A stretch of DNA of 64,000 nt from Pararhizobium capsulatum DSM 1112 (GTDB taxonomy: Bacteria; Pseudomonadota; Alphaproteobacteria; Rhizobiales; Rhizobiaceae), in NCBI RefSeq assembly GCF_030814475.1, contig NZ_JAUSVF010000002.1, forward strand, positions 186,001 to 250,000, written 5' to 3'. The notes beneath the pieces were generated by a model. It was not told where the DNA came from, made no database searches, and saw only the letters and a program-made list of their open reading frames with translations. This document shows, piece after piece, positions 1 through 8,790 of the stretch (its first letter is position 1; each line of letters begins with the position of its first letter). Position numbers and translations under genes: made by a program.

Positions 1-123
1 AATATCGATTTCGACGGTGCTGGTGCCAAGCGCGATCCGAACGCGGCTGAAAAAGCGAGCCTTACCTATGTCGCCAACGCCTGGGGCTCCAATATATCGG
101 ATGATCTGGACAAGAAGCTGTAA
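1..123 (+). CDS. 3' end of an unidentified gene
   Basis: An open frame runs from the first base of the window to a TAA at 121-123 and encodes the last 40 residues of a protein. The tail is hydrophilic and reads ...LTYVANAWGSNISDDLDKKL. It ends 18 bases before the stop codon of the convergent P450 gene. I do not recognise the family from so short a piece. The start lies outside the window. Confidence 0.55.
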   Translation, partial: NIDFDGAGAKRDPNAAEKASLTYVANAWGSNISDDLDKKL

Positions 124-141
124 TGCCAACCTGCGGCCATA

Positions 142-1386
142 TCAGCCGAACTCCACCACCAGACGTTCGGAAAAGGGCCCGTTCTTGCTCAAATGGCCTT
201 CCGGACCCGAAGCGCGGCGCAGCCTGGGCTGACGCAGGAGAGGCTTGACCATCCTGTGCAACGTCGCCCGGTTTATGTATCGACCAAAGCACTCATGCAT
301 CCCGTGGCCGAAGTGAATATATTCGTGGTTGAGCCTGTCAGGATCAAAGCGACCGGGATCAGGAATCCGGCGCTCATCCATCATCGCCGATGCAAATGCG
401 GCTATGACGGTCGCATCCTTTGGAATGGTTCGGGCGCGTCGCGTACCTTCGGCAATGGTCCATGGCTTGGCGGCGATCCGGGTAAGCCCGGGCGCCAGTG
501 GATCGAAACGCAGGGCTTCGCGCAGGATTTTCCAGAGACGGTCGTCTTCATTTGCCCGCGCAGCTTCGGCTGCGGCTGCGAGCGCCTCGGGACGGCGCAG
601 GAGCTGTTCCATCGCCTGCGGCACGACCATCGGCGGCTGCGGCGGGCCGCCGACGATCATGCAGAGCATGGCCGTTCGAATTTCCACGTCGCTATAGCCG
701 GGTTCACCCTCGGCCTGAAGCTTGAGGCAACGTCCGATCACATCCGGTCTTTCCAGACTTGCCGCGTCGCTCTTGCGGCGGGCGATTTCGCGATCGATGT
801 GGTCGCGAAAGGCCGGTGCAATCTCTTCCACCTCCTGACGTAGTGCATGATCGCTGGGCGACGAGGCGAACTGGAACTCGAAAAGCCGGGTCGCCCAGAC
901 GTCAAGCTTTCCGATCCCGGGTTCCGGCACGCCGAAATAGTCGGCAAGCACATCGAAGGTGACCCGCCGGACCAACTGGTCGACGACCTCGACACGGCCG
1001 TTGCCGGCCGACACGATCATTTCGGCATGGGCTTCTGCGCTGCGGCCAAGCTCCGGCAGATCATCGGCAAGCATTACCTGCCGCAGCGCCACCAGCTGGC
1101 GAAAATAGTCCGGTGTCCGGGTCATGCCGAGGATGAAGGGTTCGCCACCGGTCAGGACGTCTAGGTTTGCCTTGTAGGGTATGGTGAAGGCAGCATCCTC
1201 GCCAAAGACTTCGCGCACATCGTCGTACCGGGTGACGATGTAGGTCGAGCCAAACCCGGCGATGGGGTAAAACCGCCGCATGAGCCTGAAGACGAAGGGG
1301 ATTGCCGACATGGCCGCCGCCATCAGCCGACGTTTAAGCCCTTTCGCAGCGGGCCGCAGGACGTCGTTTGAGGTGATCGCGCTCAT
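142..1386 (-). CDS. Cytochrome P450 with atypical I-helix
   Basis: This 414-residue protein is of normal length for a soluble bacterial P450. The haem-thiolate loop FGHGMHECFG lies near residues 359-368, with the ligand Cys at about 366, and the K-helix ExxR appears as EALR. The I-helix stretch near residues 244-251 reads VGGPPQPP where oxygen-activating P450s have A-G-x-(D/E)-T, so the acid/alcohol pair is missing. Loss of that pair is known in P450s that use peroxides or rearrange hydroperoxides, so a peroxygenase or isomerase role is inferred. The start overlaps the stop of the DyP peroxidase gene as ATGA, indicating translational coupling in a three-gene operon. There is no ferredoxin or reductase gene beside it, which fits peroxide use. 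The substrate is unknown. Confidence 0.9.
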   Translation of the reverse strand: MSAITSNDVLRPAAKGLKRRLMAAAMSAIPFVFRLMRRFYPIAGFGSTYIVTRYDDVREVFGEDAAFTIPYKANLDVLTGGEPFILGMTRTPDYFRQLVALRQVMLADDLPELGRSAEAHAEMIVSAGNGRVEVVDQLVRRVTFDVLADYFGVPEPGIGKLDVWATRLFEFQFASSPSDHALRQEVEEIAPAFRDHIDREIARRKSDAASLERPDVIGRCLKLQAEGEPGYSDVEIRTAMLCMIVGGPPQPPMVVPQAMEQLLRRPEALAAAAEAARANEDDRLWKILREALRFDPLAPGLTRIAAKPWTIAEGTRRARTIPKDATVIAAFASAMMDERRIPDPGRFDPDRLNHEYIHFGHGMHECFGRYINRATLHRMVKPLLRQPRLRRASGPEGHLSKNGPFSERLVVEFG

Positions 1387-3005
1387 AGCATGGCCAGATA
1401 TTTGAGCGCCGGCAGGCTCGGAAGAAAGAAATACTCACCGCCGACAAGCTGGATAAAGGTCTTGACGTCGATCGTGCGCCGAAGAGGGTTCTCCTGAATA
1501 GTCATGCGGCCGCGCGGGCCGATGAGAGGATCGACTTCCTCAAAAAGAACGGCGAAATCCGGATTGAGGAGCCATGTCTGCTGGATGAACTCGAACTGAC
1601 GGGCGATATCCGTGTTGAGACAGATGAACAGCAGACCCCGTTTCACGCCGTCGGGGGACCTGTCGTCGGCGATCTTCTGTCCAAACTTGCGTCCCCGCCG
1701 GAGAATGCGATGGTTGTTTGCCGCGGAAAGCAGCGTTTCGCCCTGATCCGCTGAGGGCGCGAGGCCATCGCGCGGAAAAGCCCGCCGGACATGGCTTCCC
1801 AGCGGGCAACCAGTGCCCTGGGGGTCATCCTTCAGGAAGAGATAGTCACTGTCGGCCAAGCCATAGGCATTCGGCTTCATGTAGCCACCGGGGCAGAGCA
1901 GGTGGCCGTCGCGATTTCGACCGATGACGCGCTCCGCCAGCCAATCGCATGTGACATGAGCGGAGTTCACCGGATCACGCTTGCGGATCGCTGCTGCATT
2001 CTCGTCCATGGAGGCCCAGAAGCTGGCAACATCCTGCTCCAGCTCCCGGATGACCATGTAAGTGCCGTTGAGGCCGAAATCGTAGAAGCCCTGGGCCTCG
2101 GAATGGGGCACGAGCCCGGCGCTGCCTGGAGAGGTCCCCTGGGTCTCGCCGGGGAGGCCCGGCACGACCGGCCCGGGCGCTTTCTCGTGGTGACCGTTGA
2201 GATAGCCGATGAGAAACTCACCGAGCGGCACCCCCTGGATCTTCTGCGGCTGTGTTACCGGGATGTCATTGAGGGTAACGGCGCCCGCTTCATCATAGGG
2301 TTCCGGCTGCGAAAGTCCGTCGGCGAAGCCGAAATGTTCACGCCCGATCCCCGTCTCTGCATCCAGTCGGAGCTCCTGCCTGTAGACGATGCGAACGCCC
2401 TGGGGGGCCAGAGCTTCGCCGACCCTTTTCGCAAGGTCGGCCGCGGTCCCATCCTCTGCGGTATAGATCATCAGCACAGCATGAACCGAGATCGGGGTTG
2501 GAAAACCCTTCTCTTCGCTGTCGTAGGAGACATCATAGGCGCCGATGGTGTGGGCGGCGGCCGGTCGCAGGGGTGTGTTGGCGCTCCAGACCGGACCTCC
2601 CTCGGCAACGGTAACGGCCCATGTGTCTCCACGCCGGTCGCCAAGACGGCGCAGACGGTCCTCCTGGAACATCCCTTCCCGGAACGGGCGGGAAAAGGAT
2701 GCAAGCGCCGTGTCCGGCAGCTTCATGCGCTCAAGTCCCGTCCATGTGAAGGCGAGCGCGGCGGCGTAGGGGGTCGTGTTTTCCGCGCTCTTGTCCGGCG
2801 GAACGGCGGGGGTGATCTGGACGACTGCCTGGAGGGCGTCAAGCCAGGCACCGCCCTGTTCTTCCCCGATTTCCAGGAACAAAGCGAGGCCGGTCGTAAA
2901 CATTCCAAAGCCGTTCACCACCAGGCCTTGCGTCAAAGGAGCGATATCAGGCGCAAGTTTCCAGGTTGCAGGCTTTCTGCGGTTGTTCAGAGATCCAGCA
3001 TCCAT
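1383..3005 (-). CDS. DyP-type haem peroxidase
   Basis: The family hallmark GxxDG is present as FGFADGLSQP near residues 225-234, and the C-terminal half carries the proximal-His region GSHVRRAFPRD. Dye-decolourising peroxidases oxidise varied substrates with hydrogen peroxide. At 540 residues this is longer than the compact A and B classes and resembles the larger C/D-like forms. No Tat signal is visible, so it is probably cytoplasmic. The ATG at 3005 has a GGAGG about seven bases upstream, and the gene start lies inside the end of the upstream membrane-protein gene. Its downstream end overlaps the P450 start by four bases. Co-expression with a P450 lacking normal oxygen-activation residues suggests that both enzymes act on peroxides or lipid hydroperoxides; this is inference. 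Confidence 0.9.
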   Translation of the reverse strand: MDAGSLNNRRKPATWKLAPDIAPLTQGLVVNGFGMFTTGLALFLEIGEEQGGAWLDALQAVVQITPAVPPDKSAENTTPYAAALAFTWTGLERMKLPDTALASFSRPFREGMFQEDRLRRLGDRRGDTWAVTVAEGGPVWSANTPLRPAAAHTIGAYDVSYDSEEKGFPTPISVHAVLMIYTAEDGTAADLAKRVGEALAPQGVRIVYRQELRLDAETGIGREHFGFADGLSQPEPYDEAGAVTLNDIPVTQPQKIQGVPLGEFLIGYLNGHHEKAPGPVVPGLPGETQGTSPGSAGLVPHSEAQGFYDFGLNGTYMVIRELEQDVASFWASMDENAAAIRKRDPVNSAHVTCDWLAERVIGRNRDGHLLCPGGYMKPNAYGLADSDYLFLKDDPQGTGCPLGSHVRRAFPRDGLAPSADQGETLLSAANNHRILRRGRKFGQKIADDRSPDGVKRGLLFICLNTDIARQFEFIQQTWLLNPDFAVLFEEVDPLIGPRGRMTIQENPLRRTIDVKTFIQLVGGEYFFLPSLPALKYLAML

Positions 3006-4633
3006 TGGCGTACCTCCATGTCACTTGGCGTTTGTTTGTGAAGCACAGAGGCGATGCGGTAGTTCCGCTCGATCTGGTCGACGGTGAGGGTTGGGTACGC
3101 GCTATACCAGAACCGGCTGACCGTGCGGGATGCCAGCGCCCAGTTCTTGAACCTACGGCCATGGCTTGCGCCGTCGAAAAGCAGGAGCCGCGTGGGTGGA
3201 AAGCCTACGCCGCAGCCCCAGGCGAGGGTAAGCCCGGCATGCGCCTTTTCGATGAAATCGTCGAGATAGGAATCCCAGCTGTGGTCGAAGTTGCTGAAGA
3301 AGAGCAGCCGGCTGCCATTGTTGAGAAATGCCCAATGGGCGAAATGCACGGTGCGCATGCTGCCGAGATAACCATCCCTCGCCTGGACCCGCAGAAGCAG
3401 GCCGAGACCGAGATGCCCAGCCCGCACGACCGCTGTGCGCAGAACTCCGGGTTTCAACAGAACGATGGAGCCCATGTGGTTCTGTGCCACCCAATCTTCA
3501 CGGCGAATCATTTCCCGTAGGAGATGTTCTCTGGTCTGCGGCGCATCATGGGAAGAATCATGCATCTCGAGATAGCGCAGCCGCAGGATGATGAGCGGGA
3601 CCGTGACGATGAGACTGAACAAGCCGAGGGCCACTGCCGGGGCGATGAGCCAGAATGCTTCTGAAAGACTGAGAGTTTCATGCGGGACGAGGGTGGCGAT
3701 CAGATAGCTGCCGATCACCACGGTCGGCACGAGCAGCAGCGTCGCGGCGATCACATATGCAGCGACCACGAAGGCCTGCTGCCAGAGCAGGTTGAGGAAA
3801 CTGAAGGTGGTCGGGATTCCCGTGCCGGGCAAGGGCTCGCGCTTGCGGTAGATTAAAAAGGCAACAAGCACGGCCGCGACGATGATGAAGGCGACATAGG
3901 CTGCTGTTGGCAACAAGAGAGCCAGGAGCAGACCGGGCAGCGAGAGAATGAAGATCAGGATTACGACGTAGAGCAGCAGGCGCAAGACGTCGAAGGCCTT
4001 TTCAGACGCCGAAATGCGCTGGATTGGTACCTGGGCGAGCCATGGGTGATCCGCAATGACCCGCTGCCTGAGTTTTTCATGCAGGGGGCGCGGCTCCAGT
4101 CCGCGATAGGGATCGGCATCGATCGTGTCCACGGCGTCGAGCTCTCGCCTGACCGTGAGAAACAGGGCATGTTCGCGAAGGATGCGGTCGCGGTTCATGC
4201 CCCGATTGCCGTGGTGAAAAACGCTCGGACTCTGGGTTCGCTTCTCGAAATAGGCGGCGATGGACGCAGCGCTTTCGGGTGCCGTGACCGCATCGTAGAG
4301 CTTGCCGTCGCCATCGAGCGGGCGTTTGCAGCAACGGACGATCTCGCGCAGGTCGTTGGAGAGCGCGGCTTCCATCTGCCCCCAGAAAACACCAACCGGC
4401 CCGTCGAAATTGGCCTCCAGTATGAACATGGGGTCATAGTCCCCGGCTGCAAAAACGCTCATGGAGAGGAAGTGAAGGGTCGGAACATTGACAATGATGC
4501 GCGCGAAGTTTTCCTGGCCGGGCGTGCTTTTATCCTCGCGGATGCGAATGTCGTTGATGAGGGAAGACAGGCGGCTGCAACTCTCGGGCTTGACCTCAAG
4601 AGGGACGCAAAGGGTCGTTTGCTTGGCACTCAA
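2987..4633 (-). CDS. Membrane protein of the DyP/P450 operon, unknown function
   Basis: A TTG start at 4633 is supported by an AAGGAG eight bases upstream; the 548-residue product begins LSAKQTTLCVPLEV. The N-terminal third is soluble, with beta-rich runs such as ARIIVNVPTLHF and GVFWGQME. The middle (about residues 215-335) contains four hydrophobic segments in two pairs, and the C-terminal third is soluble and rich in aromatic residues. No named domain is recognised. It is the first gene of the operon and overlaps the peroxidase gene by 19 bases, so it is likely made together with the two haem enzymes and could anchor them at the membrane or deliver a lipid substrate. That role is inferred only from context. 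Confidence 0.75.
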   Translation of the reverse strand: MSAKQTTLCVPLEVKPESCSRLSSLINDIRIREDKSTPGQENFARIIVNVPTLHFLSMSVFAAGDYDPMFILEANFDGPVGVFWGQMEAALSNDLREIVRCCKRPLDGDGKLYDAVTAPESAASIAAYFEKRTQSPSVFHHGNRGMNRDRILREHALFLTVRRELDAVDTIDADPYRGLEPRPLHEKLRQRVIADHPWLAQVPIQRISASEKAFDVLRLLLYVVILIFILSLPGLLLALLLPTAAYVAFIIVAAVLVAFLIYRKREPLPGTGIPTTFSFLNLLWQQAFVVAAYVIAATLLLVPTVVIGSYLIATLVPHETLSLSEAFWLIAPAVALGLFSLIVTVPLIILRLRYLEMHDSSHDAPQTREHLLREMIRREDWVAQNHMGSIVLLKPGVLRTAVVRAGHLGLGLLLRVQARDGYLGSMRTVHFAHWAFLNNGSRLLFFSNFDHSWDSYLDDFIEKAHAGLTLAWGCGVGFPPTRLLLFDGASHGRRFKNWALASRTVSRFWYSAYPTLTVDQIERNYRIASVLHKQTPSDMEVRQWMLDL

Positions 4634-5455
4634 CGGGTCGCTCCTTCATGGCGCAAACTAGGCTTGGGGCCGCGTCGGGGAAAATTACACAATCATCAGA
4701 ATATGCTCACGCCCTCACTCTGCTGTGCTTCAACGGATAATTTGGTATATTTCAATTGGTTAAACGTCGGAAAAGCACCTGCTTCCGGTCGCCCGGCTTT
4801 GCAGAAGGCTCTGGTCGGATAGGTGCCATGCGCGACACCCTCCAGCCAATATATTAGAGATCGCACATTACTCTTGTGGTTGCGTTTTTCCAGATATTAA
4901 GTGCCATGCCCCACAGTTTTCGCGGGCAATATGAAGCTTTTCCAGAGGGTAGACGCCGCGAGGCATCGAAATGGAAAAAATCCCATACAATTTTACTGGT
5001 ATATCCGTATGATTGCGAATAATTTCTTAGTTCGTTGGATAATTTATTATCCGATTGATCGAATATATATTGGTTTAGTCTGTCTATTTCGATTTTATAT
5101 GCGGTTATGGCGGGATGATCTGGGGAAATCTGTTGCCAGAATTTGTATCAAGATTTCTTGATGTACACATACTTTGTCTTTGCGAAAGAAGAGCATGTCA
5201 ACGTTGCGAGGCTTCTCCGCGAGGGCTGCATGGTGTCACTGTTCGCGCGTGCAATTTTGAGCATGGTTGCGACGATTACTGCAGAGGATGTCTGTCCATC
5301 TTCCGCAAGCTTCTGATACGCGAATGCTCAGAATACGGGTCTGGTTACGCCCGAGTGTGCGCCCAGGTCGGGTATCTTGTTCATGAACATCTGGGGATTT
5401 AACAGGTTGCGGAAATAGCGCTAATTTTTCTACCGATCCTCGCTAGACGGTTCGA
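4634..5455 (+). other. Long gene-free stretch, partly AT-rich
   Basis: No convincing gene is visible between the membrane-protein gene and the insertion sequence. Bases 4680-5110 are clearly more AT-rich than the surroundings and should include the promoter of the minus-strand DyP/P450 operon just upstream of 4633. Short open frames here lack ribosome sites and family resemblance. The part from about 5110 to 5440 returns to normal composition and may be a decayed gene, but I could not identify one. Confidence 0.4.
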
Positions 5456-6720
5456 AGACGAGCGGGGATGAGGCTTTTTCAGCGGCCTTTTCGGCCATTT
5501 TGTCGTCATCCGCCGTGTCTCGGCGGATTGCGGGCGCGATTATGCCGTCGTCAGCAGCTTTGGCAGCCTCACCAGATTATAAGCCGTCGCTGTCAGGGTG
5601 AACATCCAACCGACGCGATCCTTTCCGCGATGGCGGGTCTTGCGCATTCCGCCGCTGGTCTTGGCCCAGCCGAATACCTCTTCGATGCGTTTTCGGATGC
5701 GCTGACTGACAGCGTAGCCGGGGTGATGGGTGGTACGACCATCGATGGCTGAGCGTCGGTTCGCCGTGTTCTGAGCAACGTGTGGCGTCACCTTGATATC
5801 CCGCAAGGCGGCAACGAAGTCTGCCGTATCGTAGGCTTTGTCTGCAGCCAATGTGATGCGATGACGACCATCCATGCGGCCCACCATATCCAGTGCAGCC
5901 TCGCGCTCTGCGGTTCCTGTCGCATGGGTCAGCGTGGCGTCGACAACCAGCCCGTTGCGGTTTTCCAGGGTGACGTGGCCCATGTGGCAAAGCTTGGCCG
6001 CCTGCCCACGGGCCTTCTTGTAAAGCCTGGCATCCGGGTCGGTGGTCGACGCGTGAGTTGCGTTGCTGCGCTTCTCGCCGTGGAAATCCCGCTCAGGGTT
6101 GCGTGCCGTAGCCTTTGCGGGCTTGTTCGCGTCAGCGCCGGAGCCGTTGTTGTCATCACCGTCACCATCAGTCTCGTCCTTGGGCTTGAAGCTCTTCATG
6201 CTGGCCCAGGCTTCGATCAAGGTGCCGTCCACCGAGAAGTGCTCGTCTGACAAGAGAGCCTTAACTCGCGGCTGGCTCAGCAATGCGGCCAGGAACTTGG
6301 CGGCGATGTCGCCAGCCAGGAGTCGCTCACGGTTCTTGGTGAACACGGTGACGTCCCAGATCGGCGCGTCCATCGACAAGCCGACGAACCATCGGAACAA
6401 CAGATTGTAGTCCATCTGCTCCATGAGCTGGCGCTCCGAGCGGATCGTGTAGAAAGCCTGCAACAACAGGGCGCGCAGAAGCTTCTCCGGCGGGATCGAC
6501 GGGCGGCCGATCGCTGAATACATCGCCTCGAAATCAGGCGACAGAACTTCCAGTGCCTCGTCGACAATCGCGCGGATTGCCCGCAGCGGATGGCTTGTCG
6601 GAACGCGTGCTTCGCAGCTCACATAAGAAAACAGACCCGCCGTCTGGATATCACTGCCCCGCATGTCCTGCTCCTGCCGGCCAATCACTCGGGCATGGAA
6701 TCACGCCAGTCCGCTCGCAG
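5456..6720 (-). mobile_element. IS5-family insertion sequence, ends unresolved
   Basis: The element is defined by its intact transposase gene. I searched both flanks for terminal inverted repeats. The left flank has GGGGATGAGGC near 5464 and the right flank, read on the minus strand, has AGGATGCGG near 6740, but the match is too short to place the termini. The stated limits are therefore approximate. It sits next to an istB scrap from a different IS family, marking this interval as an insertion site between the peroxidase operon and rpsU. Confidence 0.55.
5540..6664 (-). CDS. IS5-family transposase
   Basis: A 374-residue DDE transposase. The N-terminal DUF772-like region includes RPSIPPEKLLRALLLQAFY. 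Probable catalytic residues are the Asp in HFSVDGTLIEAWAS, the Asp in LAADKAYDT, and the Glu in RIEEVFGWAKTSGGMRK. A variable acidic linker (DETDGDGDDNNGSG) lies between the first two, as in several rhizobial IS5 relatives. The ATG at 6664 has GGAG/AGGA just upstream and gives the usual MRGSDIQ start. No frameshift or internal stop is seen, so the element may still be active or inserted recently. Confidence 0.93.
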   Translation of the reverse strand: MRGSDIQTAGLFSYVSCEARVPTSHPLRAIRAIVDEALEVLSPDFEAMYSAIGRPSIPPEKLLRALLLQAFYTIRSERQLMEQMDYNLLFRWFVGLSMDAPIWDVTVFTKNRERLLAGDIAAKFLAALLSQPRVKALLSDEHFSVDGTLIEAWASMKSFKPKDETDGDGDDNNGSGADANKPAKATARNPERDFHGEKRSNATHASTTDPDARLYKKARGQAAKLCHMGHVTLENRNGLVVDATLTHATGTAEREAALDMVGRMDGRHRITLAADKAYDTADFVAALRDIKVTPHVAQNTANRRSAIDGRTTHHPGYAVSQRIRKRIEEVFGWAKTSGGMRKTRHRGKDRVGWMFTLTATAYNLVRLPKLLTTA

Positions 6721-6909
6721 CAAGCGCCTTTTTCCGCATCCTGTTAAGCGGGACAAAAATCGTTCCGGGCGACCGTTTTGTGGAGGATCTTGGGGACGTT
6801 CCCCTGACGCGTCGAGGCGGTGACGGCCTTTGGCTGATGCCGCACGTCGTTGCGGTCTGCCGGGTATTGAACCCACGGAGACGCGACCGCCTTCCAGGCC
6901 TGCTTCGGG

Positions 6910-7113
6910 CCTGCAGTCGTGTTCAGGTTTCTGCTTCTTGCGGTTTTGTGTTCCGCGCTTGAACTGCCCTTGAAACCGGAAGCTGTCGTTTCCGGTTTCA
7001 AGAATATGGCAATCCTGCGTCAGACGCTCAATGAGCGCCGGGCTATCGCCGAACGCGCTGGCAATTTCAATCACCAGATCAGACCTGAGCGGGCAGTGCT
7101 GCCTGCTCGCCAC
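6910..7113 (-). pseudogene. istB: Remnant of an IS21-type istB gene
   Basis: A minus-strand frame encodes EIASAFGDSPALIERLTQ followed by DCHILETGNDSFRFQ, which closely resembles the C-terminal end of IstB-like ATP-binding proteins of IS21 elements. Nothing matching the ATPase core, the istA gene or the rest of the element is present. The frame runs on past the homologous part into unrelated sequence towards the IS5 element. This is a truncated scrap of an older insertion, perhaps cut by later rearrangement at this spot. Confidence 0.55.
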
Positions 7114-7128
7114 CGCGGTGTAAGATGC

Positions 7129-7362
7129 TTACTTGCCGGGTTTCTTTTTCGGCGCAGGGAGGAGACCTTCCCGCTGCATCTGCTTGCGGGCATTCTTCCG
7201 CTGGCGACTAACCGCTTCAGCCTTCTCGCGTGCTCTTTTCACGGATGGCTTCTCGAAGGCTTCGCGCATGCGCATTTCGCGAAAAATTCCTTCGCGCTGA
7301 AGCTTCTTTTTCAGAACGCGAAGCGCTTGATCGACGTTATTGTCGCGAACCAATACCTGCAT
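7129..7362 (-). CDS. rpsU: 30S ribosomal protein S21
   Basis: The 77-residue product begins [20 protein letters not shown] and continues with the basic [16 protein letters not shown] tail, a close match in sequence and length to rhizobial S21 proteins. The ATG at 7362 is preceded by AAAGGGCC at normal spacing; an extension upstream to 7404 would not match the family. S21 binds the small subunit near the anti-Shine-Dalgarno region and helps initiation. Rhizobia often carry more than one rpsU, so this may be one of several copies. It stands alone between mobile-element remnants and lhgO. Confidence 0.95.
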   Translation of the reverse strand: MQVLVRDNNVDQALRVLKKKLQREGIFREMRMREAFEKPSVKRAREKAEAVSRQRKNARKQMQREGLLPAPKKKPGK

Positions 7363-7602
7363 TTTTAGGCCCTTTGAACTCTGGCGAATATTGAGAGATC
7401 GCAAATTACAAATTTTCGCGCTTAATCCAAGTCACAACATGTGTCGGCAATGCATTTTTCTGGCCAAATTGCACACTTACCTGAAGTTTTTTCCCGGATC
7501 GGGGACCGGAGGCGTCAAATATTCGGGAAATTGGCGACGTGTCGAGGCTTGGGGCAGGGGCAACCAAGGGAAAATGGGGCGATTGACGCGCTTGTCCTGG
7601 TC

Positions 7603-8790
7603 TCAGGCCAGCAGTTTTTCGACGATCATGTCGGCAATCGGGATCGATGACGTTGCGGCAGGCGAGGGCGCGTTGCAGACATGGAGCATGCGGTCGGTTT
7701 CGGCAAAGAGAAAATCATGAACCAGCGTACCGTCGCGCTTGACGGCCTGCGCGCGGATGCCCGCCTCGCAGGCCCGGAAGTCATCCAGTTCCAGGCTCGG
7801 GCAATATTTCCGGCATTGCTGCAGATAGTTTTGTTTCGAGAGCGAGCTGCGCATCTCGGCAAGCGCCGACGATCGATTGGCCAGCACCGTTTTCCAGAAG
7901 CCGGGAAACAGCGCGTAGTCGAGAATGTCCGGGAGGTTTGTCGAAAGCCGCGGATAGCCTTCCCGCGCCATCCCGATGACGGCGTTCGGACCGACTGTGA
8001 CGCTGCCGTCGATCATTCGCGTCAAGTGAATGCCGAGAAACGGGAGGTCCGGGTCGGGGACGGGATAGATGAGATGGCGCACGATACCGCTCTTCTCCGG
8101 CCGGAGCCTGTAGTATTCCCCCCGAAACGGGACGATGCGATGATCGATCTTCAGGCCTGCGAGCTTCGCCAGCCGGTCCGATTGCAGCCCTGCGCAGACG
8201 ACAAGCTTCCTGACGGTCCAGTTTTTCCCGCTTGAGGAGATGGAGACGTCGGCGCCACTTTCGCGAATGGCGGTGATCCGTGTGGAGAGACGGATCTCGC
8301 CGCCGGCCTTGGTGATATCAGCGGCCATGGCCCGGCAGACGGCCTTGTAATCGACGATCCCCGTCGAGGGCACGAGCAATGCACCCAGTCCGCGAATATT
8401 CGGCTCCCGTTCGTGAAGAGCTGCCCCATCCAGTCGCTGCACAGGGATAGAATTGGCATGCGCACGCTCCTGGAGGGCTTCCATGCGCTGCAGTTCTACG
8501 GGATCGGTTGCCACCACAAGCTTTCCGCAGACATCGAGCGCGATGTCGTTGGCGGCGCAGAAATCCTTCATGACTTGAGCGCCCTTGCGGCAAAGCTCCG
8601 CCTTCAGGCTGCCGGGGGCGTAATAGATTCCGGCGTGCACCACGCCGCTGTTATGGCCGGTCTGGTGCGCAGCCAGCCTATCTTCCTTCTCAAGCAGGAC
8701 AAGGCTGCATCCGGGCCGGGCTTCCAGAAGCCGCATGGCCGTTGCCAGCCCGACGATGCCACCGCCGACGATGCCGTAGTCATAGATCAT
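7603..8790 (-). CDS. lhgO: L-2-hydroxyglutarate oxidase (FAD-dependent)
   Basis: The 395-residue protein has an N-terminal FAD-binding motif, YGIVGGGIVGLATA, followed by the family stretch HQTGHNSGVVHAGIYY, as in LhgO/L2HGDH. These enzymes oxidise L-2-hydroxyglutarate to 2-oxoglutarate and pass electrons to the membrane quinone pool. The ATG at 8790 is part of an ATGA overlap with the stop of the upstream polysaccharide polymerase gene, so the two are translationally coupled. A metabolic-repair enzyme in this position is unusual. It might have been recruited to another 2-hydroxyacid, but the sequence looks like ordinary LhgO. Confidence 0.9.
   Translation of the reverse strand: MIYDYGIVGGGIVGLATAMRLLEARPGCSLVLLEKEDRLAAHQTGHNSGVVHAGIYYAPGSLKAELCRKGAQVMKDFCAANDIALDVCGKLVVATDPVELQRMEALQERAHANSIPVQRLDGAALHEREPNIRGLGALLVPSTGIVDYKAVCRAMAADITKAGGEIRLSTRITAIRESGADVSISSSGKNWTVRKLVVCAGLQSDRLAKLAGLKIDHRIVPFRGEYYRLRPEKSGIVRHLIYPVPDPDLPFLGIHLTRMIDGSVTVGPNAVIGMAREGYPRLSTNLPDILDYALFPGFWKTVLANRSSALAEMRSSLSKQNYLQQCRKYCPSLELDDFRACEAGIRAQAVKRDGTLVHDFLFAETDRMLHVCNAPSPAATSSIPIADMIVEKLLA

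Noticed and set aside
4901..5402. Short plus-strand frames in the AT-rich gap before the IS element
   Set aside because: No ribosome sites, no family resemblance and atypical composition; treated as non-coding.
5456..6745. Candidate IS5 terminal inverted repeats (GGATGAGGC near 5466 and GGATGCGG near 6740)
   Set aside because: The matching part is only about eight bases with a mismatch and is followed by unrelated sequence; not enough to define the ends.
6969..7002. Perfect 13-base inverted repeat CTTGAAACCGGAA / TTCCGGTTTCAAG
   Set aside because: It lies within the istB remnant, where the codons for ETGNDSFRF produce it; it is more likely a coding coincidence than a terminator or IS end.
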